This document shows positions 11,080 through 32,494 of a stretch of DNA of 64,000 nt, one piece after another. Source of the stretch: Channallabes apus. Lineage: Eukaryota; Chordata; Actinopteri; Siluriformes; Clariidae. The position numbers were made by a program, and so were the translations under genes. Every line of letters starts with the position of its first letter. Position 1 is the first letter of the stretch. Location of the stretch: the NCBI GenBank assembly GCA_030522415.1, contig CM060108.1, positions 54,600,452-54,664,451 on the forward strand. The letters are read 5' to 3'. The notes beneath the pieces are model-generated. The model saw nothing but the letters and a program-made list of their open reading frames with translations, ran no database searches and had not been told where the DNA came from.

Positions 11080-12780
11080 TATGTAATGAAGTCTTTTGTA
11101 ATCCTGTAAATAATCAGATATCCGTGCACAATTTCCAGGACATCCCATGTCTGACTGTAGCTCTCTGTAGTTAAACTTTTATACGCCGCATGACATTTTA
11201 GGACAGTAGCACACCCTGTGTGTGTATTATATCATGCGAAAGGCCTAAAACACACAAACGTTAAAGTGACTGATGAATCCTGCAGCGCCCCCTTCTGTAC
11301 ACGGGGTGTAATTCCCTCCCAGTTACACTTTGGAGATGCGCTCATGTGGAATTTAACGTTTCTGTGTGTATCAGGCTGTACATGTGATGAATGTGGTTTA
11401 CTGTATATAATCACTCCTGAGTGCTGACAAAGCTGAATTTGTTATATATGTACTCCTGAAGGCACATGGGGTTAATTAAACACTGTTTTATAGATGTTAT
11501 TAGTTTGAAGTATTTCATTCGCTAATAGAAGAAGAGCAGATGGAGAAATGTAGAGGTTTACATTACAGCCTGTTGTTTATGCTCATGGATGTATTATGTT
11601 GTGAATGTACACAGACTTTACAGCTTCCATATCCCACAATGCACCAGTGCTCTTCTCACGTGCCCATGTCGTGTAAAGCTGATCAGACTTGAGTAATTAG
11701 ACACGACCATTCAGTACCATTCATTACATTAACACTGTGAATGTGCTGAAGTTGCACCATGTGAACAGCAGAGGTCCCAGTCTACCCAAATCATAGAGTT
11801 GGTGTTCATAGGTCACATCTATAGAGTTGGTGTTCATCTGGTCACATGATCAGAACCTCTGTGGAAAACCAAAACCCACCCAGGGAACTTTTGTGAACCC
11901 TTTTCCTAACTAGTTTCTAAGTCTAAGATCACATGGTTGGTTCACATGTGGTTTAGAGGCGGAGCTTTATTACATGTACGGTTCTAAACCCTAATTGGAC
12001 CCGGGTTCTAGAGTTTTGTGTGCAGTGGATATTGAAGCTGTGAGTCAATGTTTATGTAGAAATCTGTTCTATTCTGTTTCATTAGCGGTATTTAATCACA
12101 TCGATGTTATTTCCTGTATTTAACTGTGAAAAGTGAATGTGTGAAAGATGAAAGGACTGTTGTGTGTCAGAAGGTTCTGGATAATTATTTAATAAGTGTT
12201 TAGTAATAATAATAATGATGATGATGATGAGGACCTGGAGTCCAGCGCTGTTGTGTTAAAGAGATCTCAGCTGTTGTAGTGTTGTAATAATCCTTCACAC
12301 ACAGTGTGTAAGGGCTGACAGATTGACCCGGGGTGATGTTAATGGGACTGAGCCGAGCTCAAGAGTTCTGCTACCGGTTCTGATCCAGCAGGAATTCCAC
12401 AACCTGTGCCTTTTTACTTTTTCTCCTGTTATATATATTTTTTTTATCTGCACTTTAATAAACATATTCAGTTGTTAGCAGACCATTCGTGTCCTGTTTT
12501 TATTATTATTGTGGTTTATTGACTGTGCATTTCATGTTTAAACATCATTACAGCAGAACCTCAGCATACGAATATATGCCGGCTAAGTTATTTTATTTTT
12601 CATTTTGTGTAAGATTTAGTGAAGACGTTGCACAGCGGGTCTTGAGAATATTATCAAGGACGGTAGCAAGAAGGAAAGGGAGCCGCTTTCAGTTTGGCTT
12701 TTAAAGCAGTCAGTGCCGAGAGGAATCATAAATTAGGGTTAAGTGAGGTTTAATGTCTATTTATTTCATATTTCACTTCA
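11080..12780. other. intergenic, possible transcript 3' end
   Basis: No coding region recognised. An AATAAA near 12459 follows a T-rich stretch, so a plus-strand transcript, perhaps a long acap3 3' UTR, could end near 12.48 kb. ATA/ATG trinucleotide runs occur at about 12205-12235. The 12550 region (CAGAACCTCAGCATACGAA) resembles the end of a fish MITE. Confidence 0.35.
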
Positions 12781-12784
12781 TTTA

Positions 12785-13995
12785 CATTCAATTCAATTTT
12801 ATTTATATAGCACTTTTAACAATGGTCATTTTCTCAAAGCAGCTTCACAAAAGTGAAAAAAAAATCTGAAAAGAAAATTTATGGAAGTGTGTATGTGTGA
12901 GAAAAATGTGTCTAGATAATAATGAGATTGTCTCTGATGAGCAAGCCAAGGGTGAAGGCGACAGTGGCAAGGAAAAACTCCCTGAAATGGCATTAGGAAG
13001 AAACCTTGAGAGGGAACAGGGAACCCATCCTCATCTGGGTGAAACAGATAGAAATTATATAACATCATGTGTGTTATGCAGCTGAAAGTTCAATATGACA
13101 GAAGTTATTTAAATTAGTCTAGTGAGAACACTGGCGGCTGCATTTTGGATTAACTGAAGCTTGTTTATTGAGGATGCAGGACAACCACCTAGTAATGCAT
13201 TACAATAGTCCAGTCTGGAGGTCATGAATGCATGAACTAGCTTTTCTGCATCAGATACAGATATGATGCTTGTAAGTTTGGCAATATTTCTAAGATGGAA
13301 AAAGGCTGTTTTTGTGATATTTGAAATGTGATTTTCAAGACAAGTTACTGTCTAATATTACGCCCAGGTCTTTTACTGCTGAGCTGGTAATAACAGTACA
13401 TCCTTCTAAGCGCAGGCTGAATTGTGAAAGCTGTTGTGTGCTGGTTTTTGGGCCAATAAGTAATATCTCTGTCTTATCTGAATTTAGTAAAAGTAAGTTA
13501 TTGGTCATCCAATCTTTTATGTCCTGGACACACACAGTTAATCTAGACAAACTTAGGTATTTCGTCTGGTTTTGTTGAGATATATAATTGGGTATCATCA
13601 GCATAACAATGGAAACTAATCCCATGTCTTCTAATGATGTTACCCAAGGGAAGCATGTATATTGAGAACAACAGAGGTCCTAAAACTGACCCTTGTGGGA
13701 CCCCATATTTCACTGGCATTACACCAGACGGTTCTCCATTTAGACGTACAAAATGTTATCGATCAGACAGGTATGATCTAAACCATTTTAATGCCTGTCC
13801 CTGAATACCTATATGATTTTGTATCTATCTATGTGAATATTATGATCTACAGTGTCGAATGCAGCACTAAGATCAAGTAAGACTAGTATTGAGATGCAGC
13901 CTTGGTCTGAAGGTAAAAACAAGTCCTTTGCAATCTTAACTAGTGCAGTTTCTGTACTATGCTGGGGCCTGAAACCTGACTGAAATTCATTTCTA
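12785..13995 (-). mobile_element. L2/CR1-like LINE 3' fragment
   Basis: Same family type as the acap3-intron element but diverged. The minus strand carries, from right to left, [20 protein letters not shown], a degraded RT core and a C-terminal part (LLLLNSDKTEILLIGPK, VKDLGVILDSNLS), then the TTTATTTATATAGCAC tail near 12790. The endonuclease and N-terminal RT are absent (5' truncation near 13995), and several frameshifts break the frame. Confidence 0.8.
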
Positions 13996-14087
13996 AATGT
14001 TTTGATTGTTTTATATCGTAAATATCGTGAAGAGAATATGGTATCAGGACGAGAGTGGAGATTCCTGGTGCTAGAGTTTACATCACT

Positions 14088-14162
14088 TCGTATAAATTAC
14101 ACTTCGTGTATAAATTACACTTCGTATATAAATTACACTTGTTATATAAATTACACTTGCAT
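14088..14162 (+). repeat. ~18-20-bp TATAAATTACACTT tandem repeat, left part
   Basis: Four units of TATAAATTACACTTCG-like sequence. The same unit recurs at 16314-16345 and 16720-16772, separated by insertions. Confidence 0.75.
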
Positions 14163-14677
14163 GGCTGATAGTGGAAAAAATTACTGAGCCTGAACTTTTT
14201 TCCTTGCCCCCGAGGTGAGTAGGGGTGGGGGTACTATGTATGCAACGCACTTTTAACACAACTTGTTGCCCCTGGGCCCAAATATATAAACAGCCTATGT
14301 ATAACCCTGATCATCATTATTGTCAAGTGGCTCTTTTTAGATATATCGACCGCATAACGGAAGTGTTGTAAATAAACGTTTATAAGTAAAGCGACTGAGT
14401 TGTCCGATTTGAATTTTAGTTGATGTAGTCCAACAATGAGCTATATAGATAATTAGATAAGTAAATAAAAACACACAATGGACAAACGAAACTGTTATAT
14501 ACGAATACTTCTTTGAATAAAAAAATGTATACTATATTTGTTTAAAATATTTATAAATAAAGACAATGTAATTAATATAATAATATAATTTTAATTTCAT
14601 AGAATTTTCTTTTGATTTTGTAAAGCTGCTTTGAGACAAGGACCATTTTAAAAGCACTAATACAAATTATAGTAAAT
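14163..14677. other. AT-rich intergenic, nothing recognised
   Basis: AT-rich sequence between two repeats; no gene or clear element. Confidence 0.35.
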
Positions 14678-15470
14678 CAAATTCAAATTCAAATTTTATT
14701 GGTCACATACACAATCATACACAGTATAATATGCAGTGAAATGCTTTATACGACCGCCAGTGACCTTAAAAAAAGAAAATAAAAGCTTGTACGTAAAATA
14801 AATAATCAATAAAAAGGAAATACTAAAGAAATAATTTTAACTAGTAAAATAAAAAAGTAAAATTAACTGTGCATAAGGGCATAATAAAATATTGCAAAAA
14901 TATATGATTAAAGTGTCAGTGGTTATGCAAATATGCATGGAGGTGACATGTGCAATTGTCCAGATGTATGAGTATTTAGTGCAAGTGTGTATGAATGTGT
15001 CCATGATTGTTCAGTCAGTGTTGTGAGCTTAAAAGATGTTATTAGTCCTGTGTGGTGTAGTGATGATTGAGAGACCTTATCGCCTGTGGGAAGAAGCTCC
15101 TCCTCAGTCTCTCTGTGTTGGCCTTTAGGGAGCGGAATCTTTTCCCAGACCACAACAAAGAGAACAGTCCATTACTGGGGTGACTGAGGTCCTTCATGAT
15201 CTTCCTGGCCTTAGTCCAGCACCGCTTGCTGTAGATGGAGTGTAGGTCAGGGAGCTCAGTGCGGATGATGCGCTCGGCTGATCGCACCACCCTCTGTAGA
15301 GCTCGTCTGTCCTGCATGGTGCTGTTCCCGAACCAGGTCGTGATGTTTCCCATCAGGATGCTCTCTATGGTGCAGGAGTAGAAGTTCCTGAGCACCCTGG
15401 AGGGCAGTCTAAAGTCTCTCAAGCGTCTGAGGTGGTAGAGACGCTGCCGGTAGTATGCGTTATGCGGTCG
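14678..15470 (-). mobile_element. LINE 3' fragment (second LINE family)
   Basis: On the minus strand the RT C-terminal region reads QRLYHLRRLRDFRLPSRVLR, then FYSCTIESILMGNITTWFGN and RSFFPQAIRSLNH, followed by a 3' UTR ending in ATTTGA-type repeats at 14680-14700. It is about 90% alike to the plus-strand copy at 46.9-48.1 kb by eye, including the 3' tail (AAGGTCACTGGCGGTCGTAT). It is 5'-truncated near 15455. Confidence 0.85.
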
Positions 15471-15699
15471 ATATTGCCAGCTGATAGAGAAGGAACAGCC
15501 AATCAGCAGTAGTGTGTGGATGTCTGTGATTGGCTGGTTTTGTGACAGTTTGTAACACTGGACAAAGTTGAGCGAGCGTACAGGCAGAGTCGTCCATGCG
15601 TGGAGAACATGTGAGCACGCAGTGGAGACACCGCACGCGCAAAGTGCTTTGTCTGCTCTCAAAATGTCAAACCCCGCGCTCAGAATTGTGGCAGAAATA

Positions 15700-16307
15700 A
15701 ATGCCACAGAATATCTGCCGTGGTTGTTGCCCCTGGCTACCGTGAGGTGTGTTGCAGTGCTCTGACTGTTGCTTTATGAACAGGGTCTAATTCGTGCCGT
15801 GACAGCACTTTTTTTTTCCCGCTAGTTCCATACATCAGTTTCCTTGCGCATACAGTACAATAGCATGCTCCTGGTTGCCGGAGCTTTTGACACCAGCTTC
15901 CAAAGGGCTTTCGGTCACTACCCACATCCTCAATCCAAGCCCAGCGCCATTTAGTCTTCATGGCTTGATCGATATCGTAAATGTCTTCTCCTGGATTCAT
16001 AAACATAGCCATGACTTACGGTTTGAGTTGCCAGTATGGGAGCCAAAACCACCTTCGCGCATGGAGCATTGCCTTAACCTGTATCAATCTATTTGACAAA
16101 GACACAAGGCCCGCTCCTTCCCTACTTCTGATTGGATCATCGGCTAGAATGTGTATTGTTTGAGTCGTTGAACGTTAAAGCTGCTCTCTGACCTGCGCAT
16201 CTCACATTTAGAGAAATGACGGATCAATATCCGCGAACCAGATTTTTTTTTCCCGCAGCCACAGTACGCCGGAAATCCGGTGTGGTGCCGGAAAGCTATC
16301 ACCCCTG
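15700..16307 (-). mobile_element. hAT-like transposon end with BED-type zinc finger relic
   Basis: The minus-strand frame at 15737-16012 encodes a short protein with WCQKLRQPGACYCTVCARKL and a later LSRHELDPVHK: a C-x2-C ... H-x5-H pattern like BED/TTF-type fingers at the N-terminus of hAT transposases. At 16302-16307 the outer end reads CAGGGG on the minus strand, followed by TGATAGCTTTCCGGCACC, like fish hAT termini. The transposase core and other end are not visible. The left border is undefined; 15470-15700 may belong to it. Confidence 0.5.
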
Positions 16308-16344
16308 CACTTGGTATATAAATTACACTTCGTATAAATTACGG

Positions 16345-16548
16345 TGTGTGTAGTGGTTAGCACTGTCGCCTTGCTCCTCCAGGGTCTGGGTTCGATTCCC
16401 AGCCAGGCTCGATTCCCGTCTCTGTGTGCATGGAGTTTGCATGTTCTCCCCGTGCTTGGTGGGTTTCCTCCGGGTACTCCGGTTTCCTCCCACAGTCCAA
16501 AGATATGCAGGTTAGGCTAATTGGTGTTCCTAAATAGTGTGTGAATGA

Positions 16549-16580
<32 letters not shown>

Positions 16581-16710
16581 TGCTATGGATTGGCACGCTG
16601 TCCAGGGTGTACCCCGCCTCGTGCCCTGAGTCTCCTGGGATAGGCTCCAGGCCCCCGCGACCCTAAATACAGGATAAAGCAGTATAGAAAATGAATGACT
16701 TATATGAATC
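16345..16710 (+). mobile_element. tRNA-derived SINE copy (family B)
   Basis: The head has Pol III boxes: TAGTGGTTAGCACTGTCGCC (A) and GGGTTCGATTCCC (B). The body has GCATGGAGTTTGCATGTTCT and TTTCCTCCCACAGTCCAAAG, an internal (TG)n at 16549-16573, and a GGATAAAGCAGTATAGAAAA tail. It interrupts the TATAAATTACACT repeat. Diverged relatives lie at 28.3 and 38.3 kb. Confidence 0.75.
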
Positions 16711-16719
16711 ATATATAAC

Positions 16720-16772
16720 TCGGTGTATAAATTACACTCGGTGTATAAATTACACTCGGTGTATATATTACA
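16720..16772 (+). repeat. TATAAATTACACTCGG repeat, right part
   Basis: Three units at about 16722-16772; a further piece sits at 16314-16345 left of the SINE. They lie 240-290 bp upstream of the eif2b5 start codon. Confidence 0.7.
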
Positions 16773-16949
16773 ATGGGAACTTTCACCTTACGATCGAATC
16801 AATCTAAAATAAATCTAATTTAATGTAAAGTAGGAAACAAAAGGTACAAAAAAAACTTTTATCAGTTTTATATTCACATTCCCCGTCAGAGAGGTGTAAA
16901 TAAATAGATAAACAATCTAAAAGATGTTTACTAAGAGGTGCGTCAGTCT

Positions 16950-17008
16950 GTGTGGCGGTTTGATTCTGACCCCGTTGGCTTGCCGTAGCGCTGTGTGACG
17001 TCATTAGC

Positions 17009-17014
<6 letters not shown>
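16950..17014 (+). promoter_or_regulatory. eif2b5 core promoter/5' UTR with CRE and YY1-like site
   Basis: TGACGTCA (full CRE/ATF palindrome) is at 16996-17003, six bases before the ATG. GATGGCGGC at 17011-17019, overlapping the second ATG, matches a YY1 core as seen at the start of many housekeeping genes. No TATA box in the usual position. The transcription start is not determinable by eye. Confidence 0.45.
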
Positions 17015-26260
<9,246 letters not shown>

Positions 26261-26270
26261 ACATGACATC

Positions 26271-26274
<4 letters not shown>

Positions 26275-26335
<61 letters not shown>
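26275..26335 (+). repeat. (GT)n in eif2b5 3' UTR
   Basis: About 30 GT units begin 14 bases after the TGA; the AATAAA follows at 26356. Confidence 0.9.
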
Positions 26336-26341
<6 letters not shown>

Positions 26342-26399
26342 AGCAGAATGATCTGAATAAATGGCCACGCCTAATGAGGGAATCATGATGTTAAAGCAC

Positions 26400-27620
26400 T
26401 TAGTGTTTGTTTCACATTTAATACCGCTTTTGTAAACCTGCTGTGTCCGTGTGAGTGACTGTAACCATGGAGACGACCTGTGACCCCGATGTTAGCCCAG
26501 ACTCTGTGTATGTGTGTGAAGTGTAATATTCCTGTGTTATGACTGGCAGCTGTGACACCTGTTTAAAGGCTGAACCATAAGTGTATGTGTGTGTTTGTGT
26601 GTGTGTGTTTATTGATGTGTGGAGATCCTGAAGCACGGTGGTGTGGAACTCAGAGGAGGCGTCTTGGGGAATTCTGGGAAAGAAATGAAACTATAAGGAA
26701 TATTAATGAGTCTCAGAACATCAGGCTAGACGGCTTTATTTACCTTTAAAGTCTAAGTGCATCAGACCTTTCGGAAAAGTCATGTGACCTGGGCTCGTTA
26801 TAATAGCTTAGTCATGTGACTCAAATCAGAGTAAAGTTCACACAGGACAGGAGACTGGGATGTTTTTATATAACTCATAAACTTGTATGAATTAATGTTC
26901 AGTAATGTTTCCAGTTTTGTGCAGTGTCCCTCATCATGCACAGATCAAAGCAAACCTTCACCCTTTAAGTGTGTGTGTCATGTTCATTACACACCTTCAA
27001 AGTCCCAAAACTCCTTTGATGTGTGTATAGTTATAGTAATAAAAACATTATGCTTGGAAGGAATTCTCAGGAGTCGTTAGGAGTTCTCCTGAGTAGAACC
27101 AGTGAGAGGAGACGGCAGTGTTAAGAGTCTTTAGAATATGGAGTCAGTGATCAGGGAAGGAAGTGTTCAGTGGTGTCCTTGAGGACGACTGGACTGGGAA
27201 CGTTAATGTAACCTACTGATTAATAAGAAGAGGAAGGTGTCCTGAGTAACGATGCTGAGTATGAAGCGTTCTGTGATTAATATCACCGTCATCTCGTTTA
27301 TAGGATCTAAAAGACTCCACCATCATGGGAAGGCATTTGATTCTGGAGTTTACCCAAGAAGCCTCAAACGCACCGGTCATAAGAATGAAGTTGTTGGTCT
27401 TTCGGCTGCTCCTGTCTGAAGAGACACCACCGCGGGTCATCCAAACCTTGTGAACCAACTCGGCACAGGTTTTACACAAGATGTTCTTCCAGACGCACAT
27501 CTCCCATTTTACCTGGGCCTGAGACCGGCACCACATGTGTCTGGGGTTTGGGCATTGAACCCATGAAGAGAAACTTAGCAGTGAGCCACCAATGCCCAAA
27601 CTTTCTTTAGTATGATTACT
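26400..27620. other. eif2b5 downstream, nothing recognised
   Basis: No domain seen. A minus open frame at 27213-27599 (128 codons) resembles nothing I recognise and is flanked by SINE relics; I do not call it a gene. Confidence 0.35.
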
Positions 27621-27623
27621 GAA

Positions 27624-27722
27624 TGTAGCTTAGTGTTCAAGGCTTTGGACTACTGCTCAGGAGGTCCTAGGCTTCAAACCCAGTGAACACTGTCGGGCCC
27701 TCAACTGCGCAGACATATAATG
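27624..27722 (+). mobile_element. SINE relic (family A)
   Basis: Partial copy: ATGTAGCTTAGTGTTCAAGG, then GCTTCAAACCC and GTCGGGCCCTCAACTGCGCA, diverged from the copy at 22.4 kb. Confidence 0.6.
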
Positions 27723-27774
27723 AGATTCTTTCATTTGAAAGCTGATTTTTAAACCTTAAATGTTCCGAGCGCAG

Positions 27775-27905
27775 CCAGCAGGTGGCGCTGGTGCTCCATA
27801 ATAACATCACACATCTTTATATGAAAAACAGAAGAAGCAGCAGTCTGTCTCTGTCTCTGTGTCCCTGCGGTGTTTGTACAGCAGATTCTGTTCTACAGAC
27901 ACAAG
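27775..27905 (+). promoter_or_regulatory. CTCF-like site and candidate first exon of zinc-finger gene A
   Basis: CCAGCAGGTGGCGCTGG at 27775-27791 fits the CTCF core CCASYAGRKGGCRS. About 80 bp on, TGTTTGTACAGC and a plausible donor AAG|GTGAGC (27905/27906) suggest a non-coding first exon. A similar block with its own CTCF match and TGTTTGTACAGC lies at 37611-37748, upstream of the second finger exon, so the two promoters may be duplicates. Confidence 0.4.
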
Positions 27906-28295
27906 GTGAGCTTTTATTACATCATCACATTAACAATAATAATAATAAGGGTGTGTGTGTGGTGCTCCACCTGGAGGTGAGAAGGGGACGGGGAGTGTGC
28001 AGTCAGTGTGGCAGTGTTTAATCCATTCATGATTATTATTGTCTCCATCAGTCTGGAGGTTTATTACTAGCTCAGCCGTCTACAGGAAGTGTGGCGTTAC
28101 TCACAAGCTCACGACATCACAAGGAGAATCCAGAGTGTCAATGAATCGTTGATTCTGTGGTGAGATTCATGTTAGGGTTCGGGTGAACAGTGCCGTCTAC
28201 TGAACGAGTCAGTGCAGTACTCACAGGAGAGAGACAGAGATGGAGACTCACACTGTGCTCACTCGAGACAATAACACCACCACGATAACGTGATT
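27906..28295 (+). other. presumed intron, nothing seen
   Basis: Contains an AAT run near 27932 and no coding frame of note. Confidence 0.3.
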
Positions 28296-28296
28296 A

Positions 28297-28440
28297 AGGC
28301 GGCGCGAACCTCCAGGGTCGAGGGTTCGATTCCCACCTTGGGGTCTCTGTATGCATGGAGTTTGCATGTTCTCCCCGTGTTTGCTGGCTTTCCTTCCACA
28401 GTCCAAAGACATGCAGATTAGGATAATTCAGAGACGCACA
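28297..28440 (+). mobile_element. SINE relic (family B)
   Basis: GGTTCGATTCCC, GCATGGAGTTTGCATGTTCT and CCACAGTCCAAAGACATGCA match the 16.3 kb copy. The 3' part is lost. Confidence 0.65.
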
Positions 28441-28974
28441 AGAGAGATTAAACCTCTAGCATTTTGTTTAAACAGTAAATTCATCACTTTATAAAGATGA
28501 GTGATGACACATTTTTCTTCATGTTGTGATTCAGAATAGAATGTACAGGGAGTCCGATGCATTTATTTGATTTAAATTAAAAGTTATTATATGGATATGG
28601 AGCGTTACTCACTTTTTTTTCAACACACTGCTACAGTATTATTTTGAACACCACTGTATGCCTGGGGTCATGTGATTAAAGCACGGCTCCAATGTGGCAT
28701 GGAGACCTGAGGTAGCACGTTTAGACCTTTAAAAGGTCTGATACAGGTGTTAAAGCTAAGATTGTAGACAAAACGATGTGAGTTCCATCAACGCAGTGGA
28801 CCAGCGTGTTACTCCTGCAGTAGAAAGAAAGATGATTGGAGGTAATTTTAGGTAAGAATTTGGGGCAGTCTTTACACAGCGTTGGAGCACAGGTATGTCC
28901 ATAATGCTGTTGGTGTTAGTGGAGCAGAATGTGAGGTTTAAAACTTCCACCTGGAAGCCAGTGAGATCCTGAAA

Positions 28975-29425
28975 GTTGTTCAATGAAAAAGTTTTGAGAA
29001 GAAATCCAGTAGGATTCTCACTGCAGTGGTGCTGTTCCTACAAGAACAGTAGTGTGTCGAGTGAGTTTGTAAAACCCATCGAGCTCCATGATGACGAAAC
29101 TGTCCCTCATGAAGACCTTCCCAAGAAATCAAGACCAAAACTGAACTCTGCTGCAGAGGAGACGTTCATTTAGAGTCACCAGCCTCAGAAATCACCAATT
29201 AACAACCAGCACCTCAGATTAGAGCCGTTATGAAGCTTCGCAGAGCAGAAGTAGCAGATAAACATCTCAATATCAACTGTTCAAAGGAGATTATTGTGGA
29301 TTTTGGATAAATGCCAGTATACGACAGTATTGTTTTACAATGTAGAAATAAATAAACATCAGGAACGACCATGGAGTTAGAAGGGGTGTACAAACCTTTG
29401 ACTGGTAATGTACATACTTATTTTT
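28975..29425 (+). mobile_element. Tc1-like transposon remnant
   Basis: Degenerate transposase text in the N-terminal HTH region: DETVPHEDLPKKSRPKLNSA AEETFI, then RVTSLRNHQL and a piece ending at GATTAGAGC. The 3' end GTACAAACCTTTGACTGGTA (29389-29408) resembles a Tc1 terminal repeat. The catalytic core is deleted. A second relic of the same family is on the minus strand at 46.05-46.33 kb. Confidence 0.65.
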
Positions 29426-29618
29426 CAGGTAACGCTGTGTATACACACTTCTCCATTGTCCCTAGACCTACAGGTAGACTGGAAAAAGTACATCACACAT
29501 CTGTTCATCTAAAAACTCACACTCAGGTTTTTCACAGGTATAAGGGGTTTAAGCATCCTGGCGCCTCTGATACATATAGAAATAATTTATCAGTTTATAC
29601 CAAAGATCCTAAAGTGCG

Positions 29619-29812
29619 GTACTGGTGGCTCAGTGTTGGGTTTCTCGCCTGCCACGCAGAAGGCCTGGGTTCGATTCCCAGCCAGTGTTTAAACCCCAGC
29701 TGCTGGACAGCAGTGCCAGTCCCAAGCCTGGATAAAATGGCAGGGTTTTGTGTGCTTGTGTCCAGACTGGATGGTCCACTGTGGTGACCCCTCAATGGGG
29801 GCACCTGAAAGA
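29619..29812 (+). mobile_element. tRNA-derived SINE copy (family C)
   Basis: TGGTGGCTCAGTGTTGGGTT and GGGTTCGATTCCCAGCCAGT form a tRNA-like head; the body has AGTCCCAAGCCTGGATAAAA and GTGGTGACCCCTCAATGGGG. Its end touches the left inverted-repeat arm. Confidence 0.7.
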
Positions 29813-29951
29813 CCAACAAACAAACCAAAGATCATAAAGCGTTACAGTCTGTGATCTTTGGTTTGACCACATGCGCCTCTAGACCCCTTTTACTTGGGCA
29901 AGTGGCACTGTATTGATCTGCTCTGAGCTGTAACTGGCTCCTAATCATCAG
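29805..29951 (+). repeat. left arm of inverted repeat flanking zinc-finger exon A
   Basis: This 147-bp segment matches the reverse complement of 31365-31516 over nearly its whole length; the middle, about 65 bp starting at AAGCGTTACAGTCTGTGATC, is identical. Within the arm, CAAACCAAAGATCA and TGATCTTTGGTTTG form a 14-bp perfect hairpin. Confidence 0.9.
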
Positions 29952-30311
29952 TTATTTAATCAGATTAACAAGATCCAAGCGATCGTGATGCTACAGCAGT
30001 GCTCCAAGCAAGTTCAGGAGAGAAGTGAGGTGACCACAGCACATCTAGTGTCCCTTTCCAGTGAACTAAATGCACAAGAGTAGTCTTACATGTCAGGGTG
30101 GTTTTTCCCTTTGTTGGAAAGAGTAACTTTAAAAATAACAAGTGCTAATTGTACAGTATTCTCACCTCTCCAAGAATCACTACACCACTGGTTATCAGCT
30201 GTACAATCCCAGAGTCGCTGTTGGAAATGATCTGGTTGTTGCATTCTCGCCAATAGTTTCATTTGTCTCCTGATTTTCTCCATTTGTCTTCTGCTTTAGA
30301 TAATGATCTAA

Positions 30312-31097
<786 letters not shown>

Positions 31098-31364
31098 TGT
31101 GTTTAGATTTTAGTGTTTAAGGCAGGCTTAATATCTTGCATGAACTGAATGGCACTTGTAATATTTCCATTTATCTGTTTCTTTCATTAATACAAACTAC
31201 AACACTCACAATTATATCACTAGATACAGTGTTTCACCAACCTTGTGCAACATCACTACATTTAAGTGATCTCCCATCACACTCATTCAGGATCTTCGCC
31301 AAGTTCTTACCCCAGTTCTACCCCAGCAATGCCGTAGCATCACCATCGCTTGGATCTTGTTATT
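31098..31364 (+). other. 3' flank of zinc-finger exon A
   Basis: Probable 3' UTR up to the right inverted-repeat arm; nothing coding. Confidence 0.35.
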
Positions 31365-31516
31365 CTGATGATTAGGACTACAACTTTAGTCAGCTCAGAG
31401 CAGATCGATAGAGCGACACTTGCCCAAGTAAAAGGGGTCTAGAGGCGCATGTGGTCAAACCAAAGATCACAGACTGTAACGCTTTACAATCTTTGATCTG
31501 TTTGTTGGTCTTTCAG
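31365..31516 (-). repeat. right arm of inverted repeat flanking zinc-finger exon A
   Basis: Reverse complement of 29805-29951 with an extra few bases. The distance between arms is 1,413 bp. The inner ends both read CTAATCATCAG and the outer ends CTGAAAGACCAACAAAC. Confidence 0.9.
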
Positions 31517-31912
31517 TAGTCATTTTGGGTCACTTTCCGCGGTTCATTTTGGGTCACTTTCATTAGTTGTTGTCTTTGCTTGATGCAGGACAATAATGTC
31601 TGAAACACACAGAAACATCCTTTCCACAATCAGGGACAGGTCTTCTCCTGGGGCCGTGTAAGAACTGAGAAGCTCCTCACTGCAGGAAGCTGAAACACAT
31701 TAATCACTGCAGTAACTTTACAATTACAAGTGACTTTAAATGGACGTATTGATTATTTTGTCCAGTTGTACAGCAGATGCCAGATCCAGAGACAAGTTCA
31801 AATGATAATCACTCCGTGAGCGAGGAAGCACCAAACAAGTGTTCGTTTTCTCTGTACGTGTGTTTCTTCAGCTCTGACTGTAGATCACTTAACGTTATGA
31901 ACTGCCTAATAA

Positions 31913-32103
31913 GGAATACATTTAGGCATTTGGCAGACGCTCTTATCCAGAGCAACTTACATTTTTTATCTCATTACACATCTGAGCAGTTGAGGGTTAA
32001 GGGCCTTGCTCAAGGGCCCAACAGTGGCAACTTGGTGGTTGTGGGGTTTGAACCTGGGATCTTCCGAACTGTAGTCAATGCCTTAACCACTGAGCTACAC
32101 CGA
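31913..32103 (-). mobile_element. tRNA-derived SINE copy (family A), minus
   Basis: Reverse orientation of the 22.4 kb copy: tail ATTTGGCAGACGCTCTTATC at the left, B box GGGGTTTGAACCTGG and A box CTTAACCACTGAGCTAC at the right. Confidence 0.85.
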
Positions 32104-32389
32104 ATAAACGCTGAAGCAGGTAACTGTTGCACCCAGATAAAGACCAGGGGCCTCATGCACAAAGATTGCATTGAATTCATACTAAAACATTGCGTACGGA
32201 CAAAGCTGTAAATGATGTAAAATCTGATGTATGAAACACTGCGTATGCGGAATCCCATGCATATTCTCTTTGTACATCCGAATTAACATGAAATTGAGCG
32301 CACGTGCACGAGCGCAAAACCCCTCCCTGCCTCCTCCCCCGTATAAATATGGTAATGACTCCACTTTGACAAAACCAAATGAAAAAGCA

Positions 32390-32494
32390 ATGGCAAAAGC
32401 AAGCAAGAAGAGAAACTGCACAAAATGTGGTGCTCCTATCGGAGGTAGACCGGAGAAAAACTGTGTTGTTTGCAAGTTTGTCCTCTGGAATTAA
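32390..32494 (+). CDS. small cysteine-rich (C4) frame inside the Harbinger element
   Basis: From ATG 32390 the frame gives a 34-residue peptide with C-T-K-C-G ... N-C-V-V-C (C-x2-C-x12-C-x2-C), a zinc-ribbon-like spacing, preceded by a basic KASKKR stretch. The open frame extends in-frame to 32231. It lies opposite the nuclease strand. Harbinger elements normally have a Myb-like partner protein, which this is not. It may be a chance frame or an exon. Confidence 0.3.
   Translation: MAKASKKRNCTKCGAPIGGRPEKNCVVCKFVLWN

Noticed and set aside
9054..11129. 691-codon minus-strand frame with 20-residue repeat
   Set aside because: It follows from a stop-free 60-bp unit (a multiple of 3). Start and end lie in flanking non-repeat DNA, with no domain or splice signals.
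27213..27599. 128-codon minus frame
   Set aside because: No recognised domain, start or splice context, and flanked by repeat relics.
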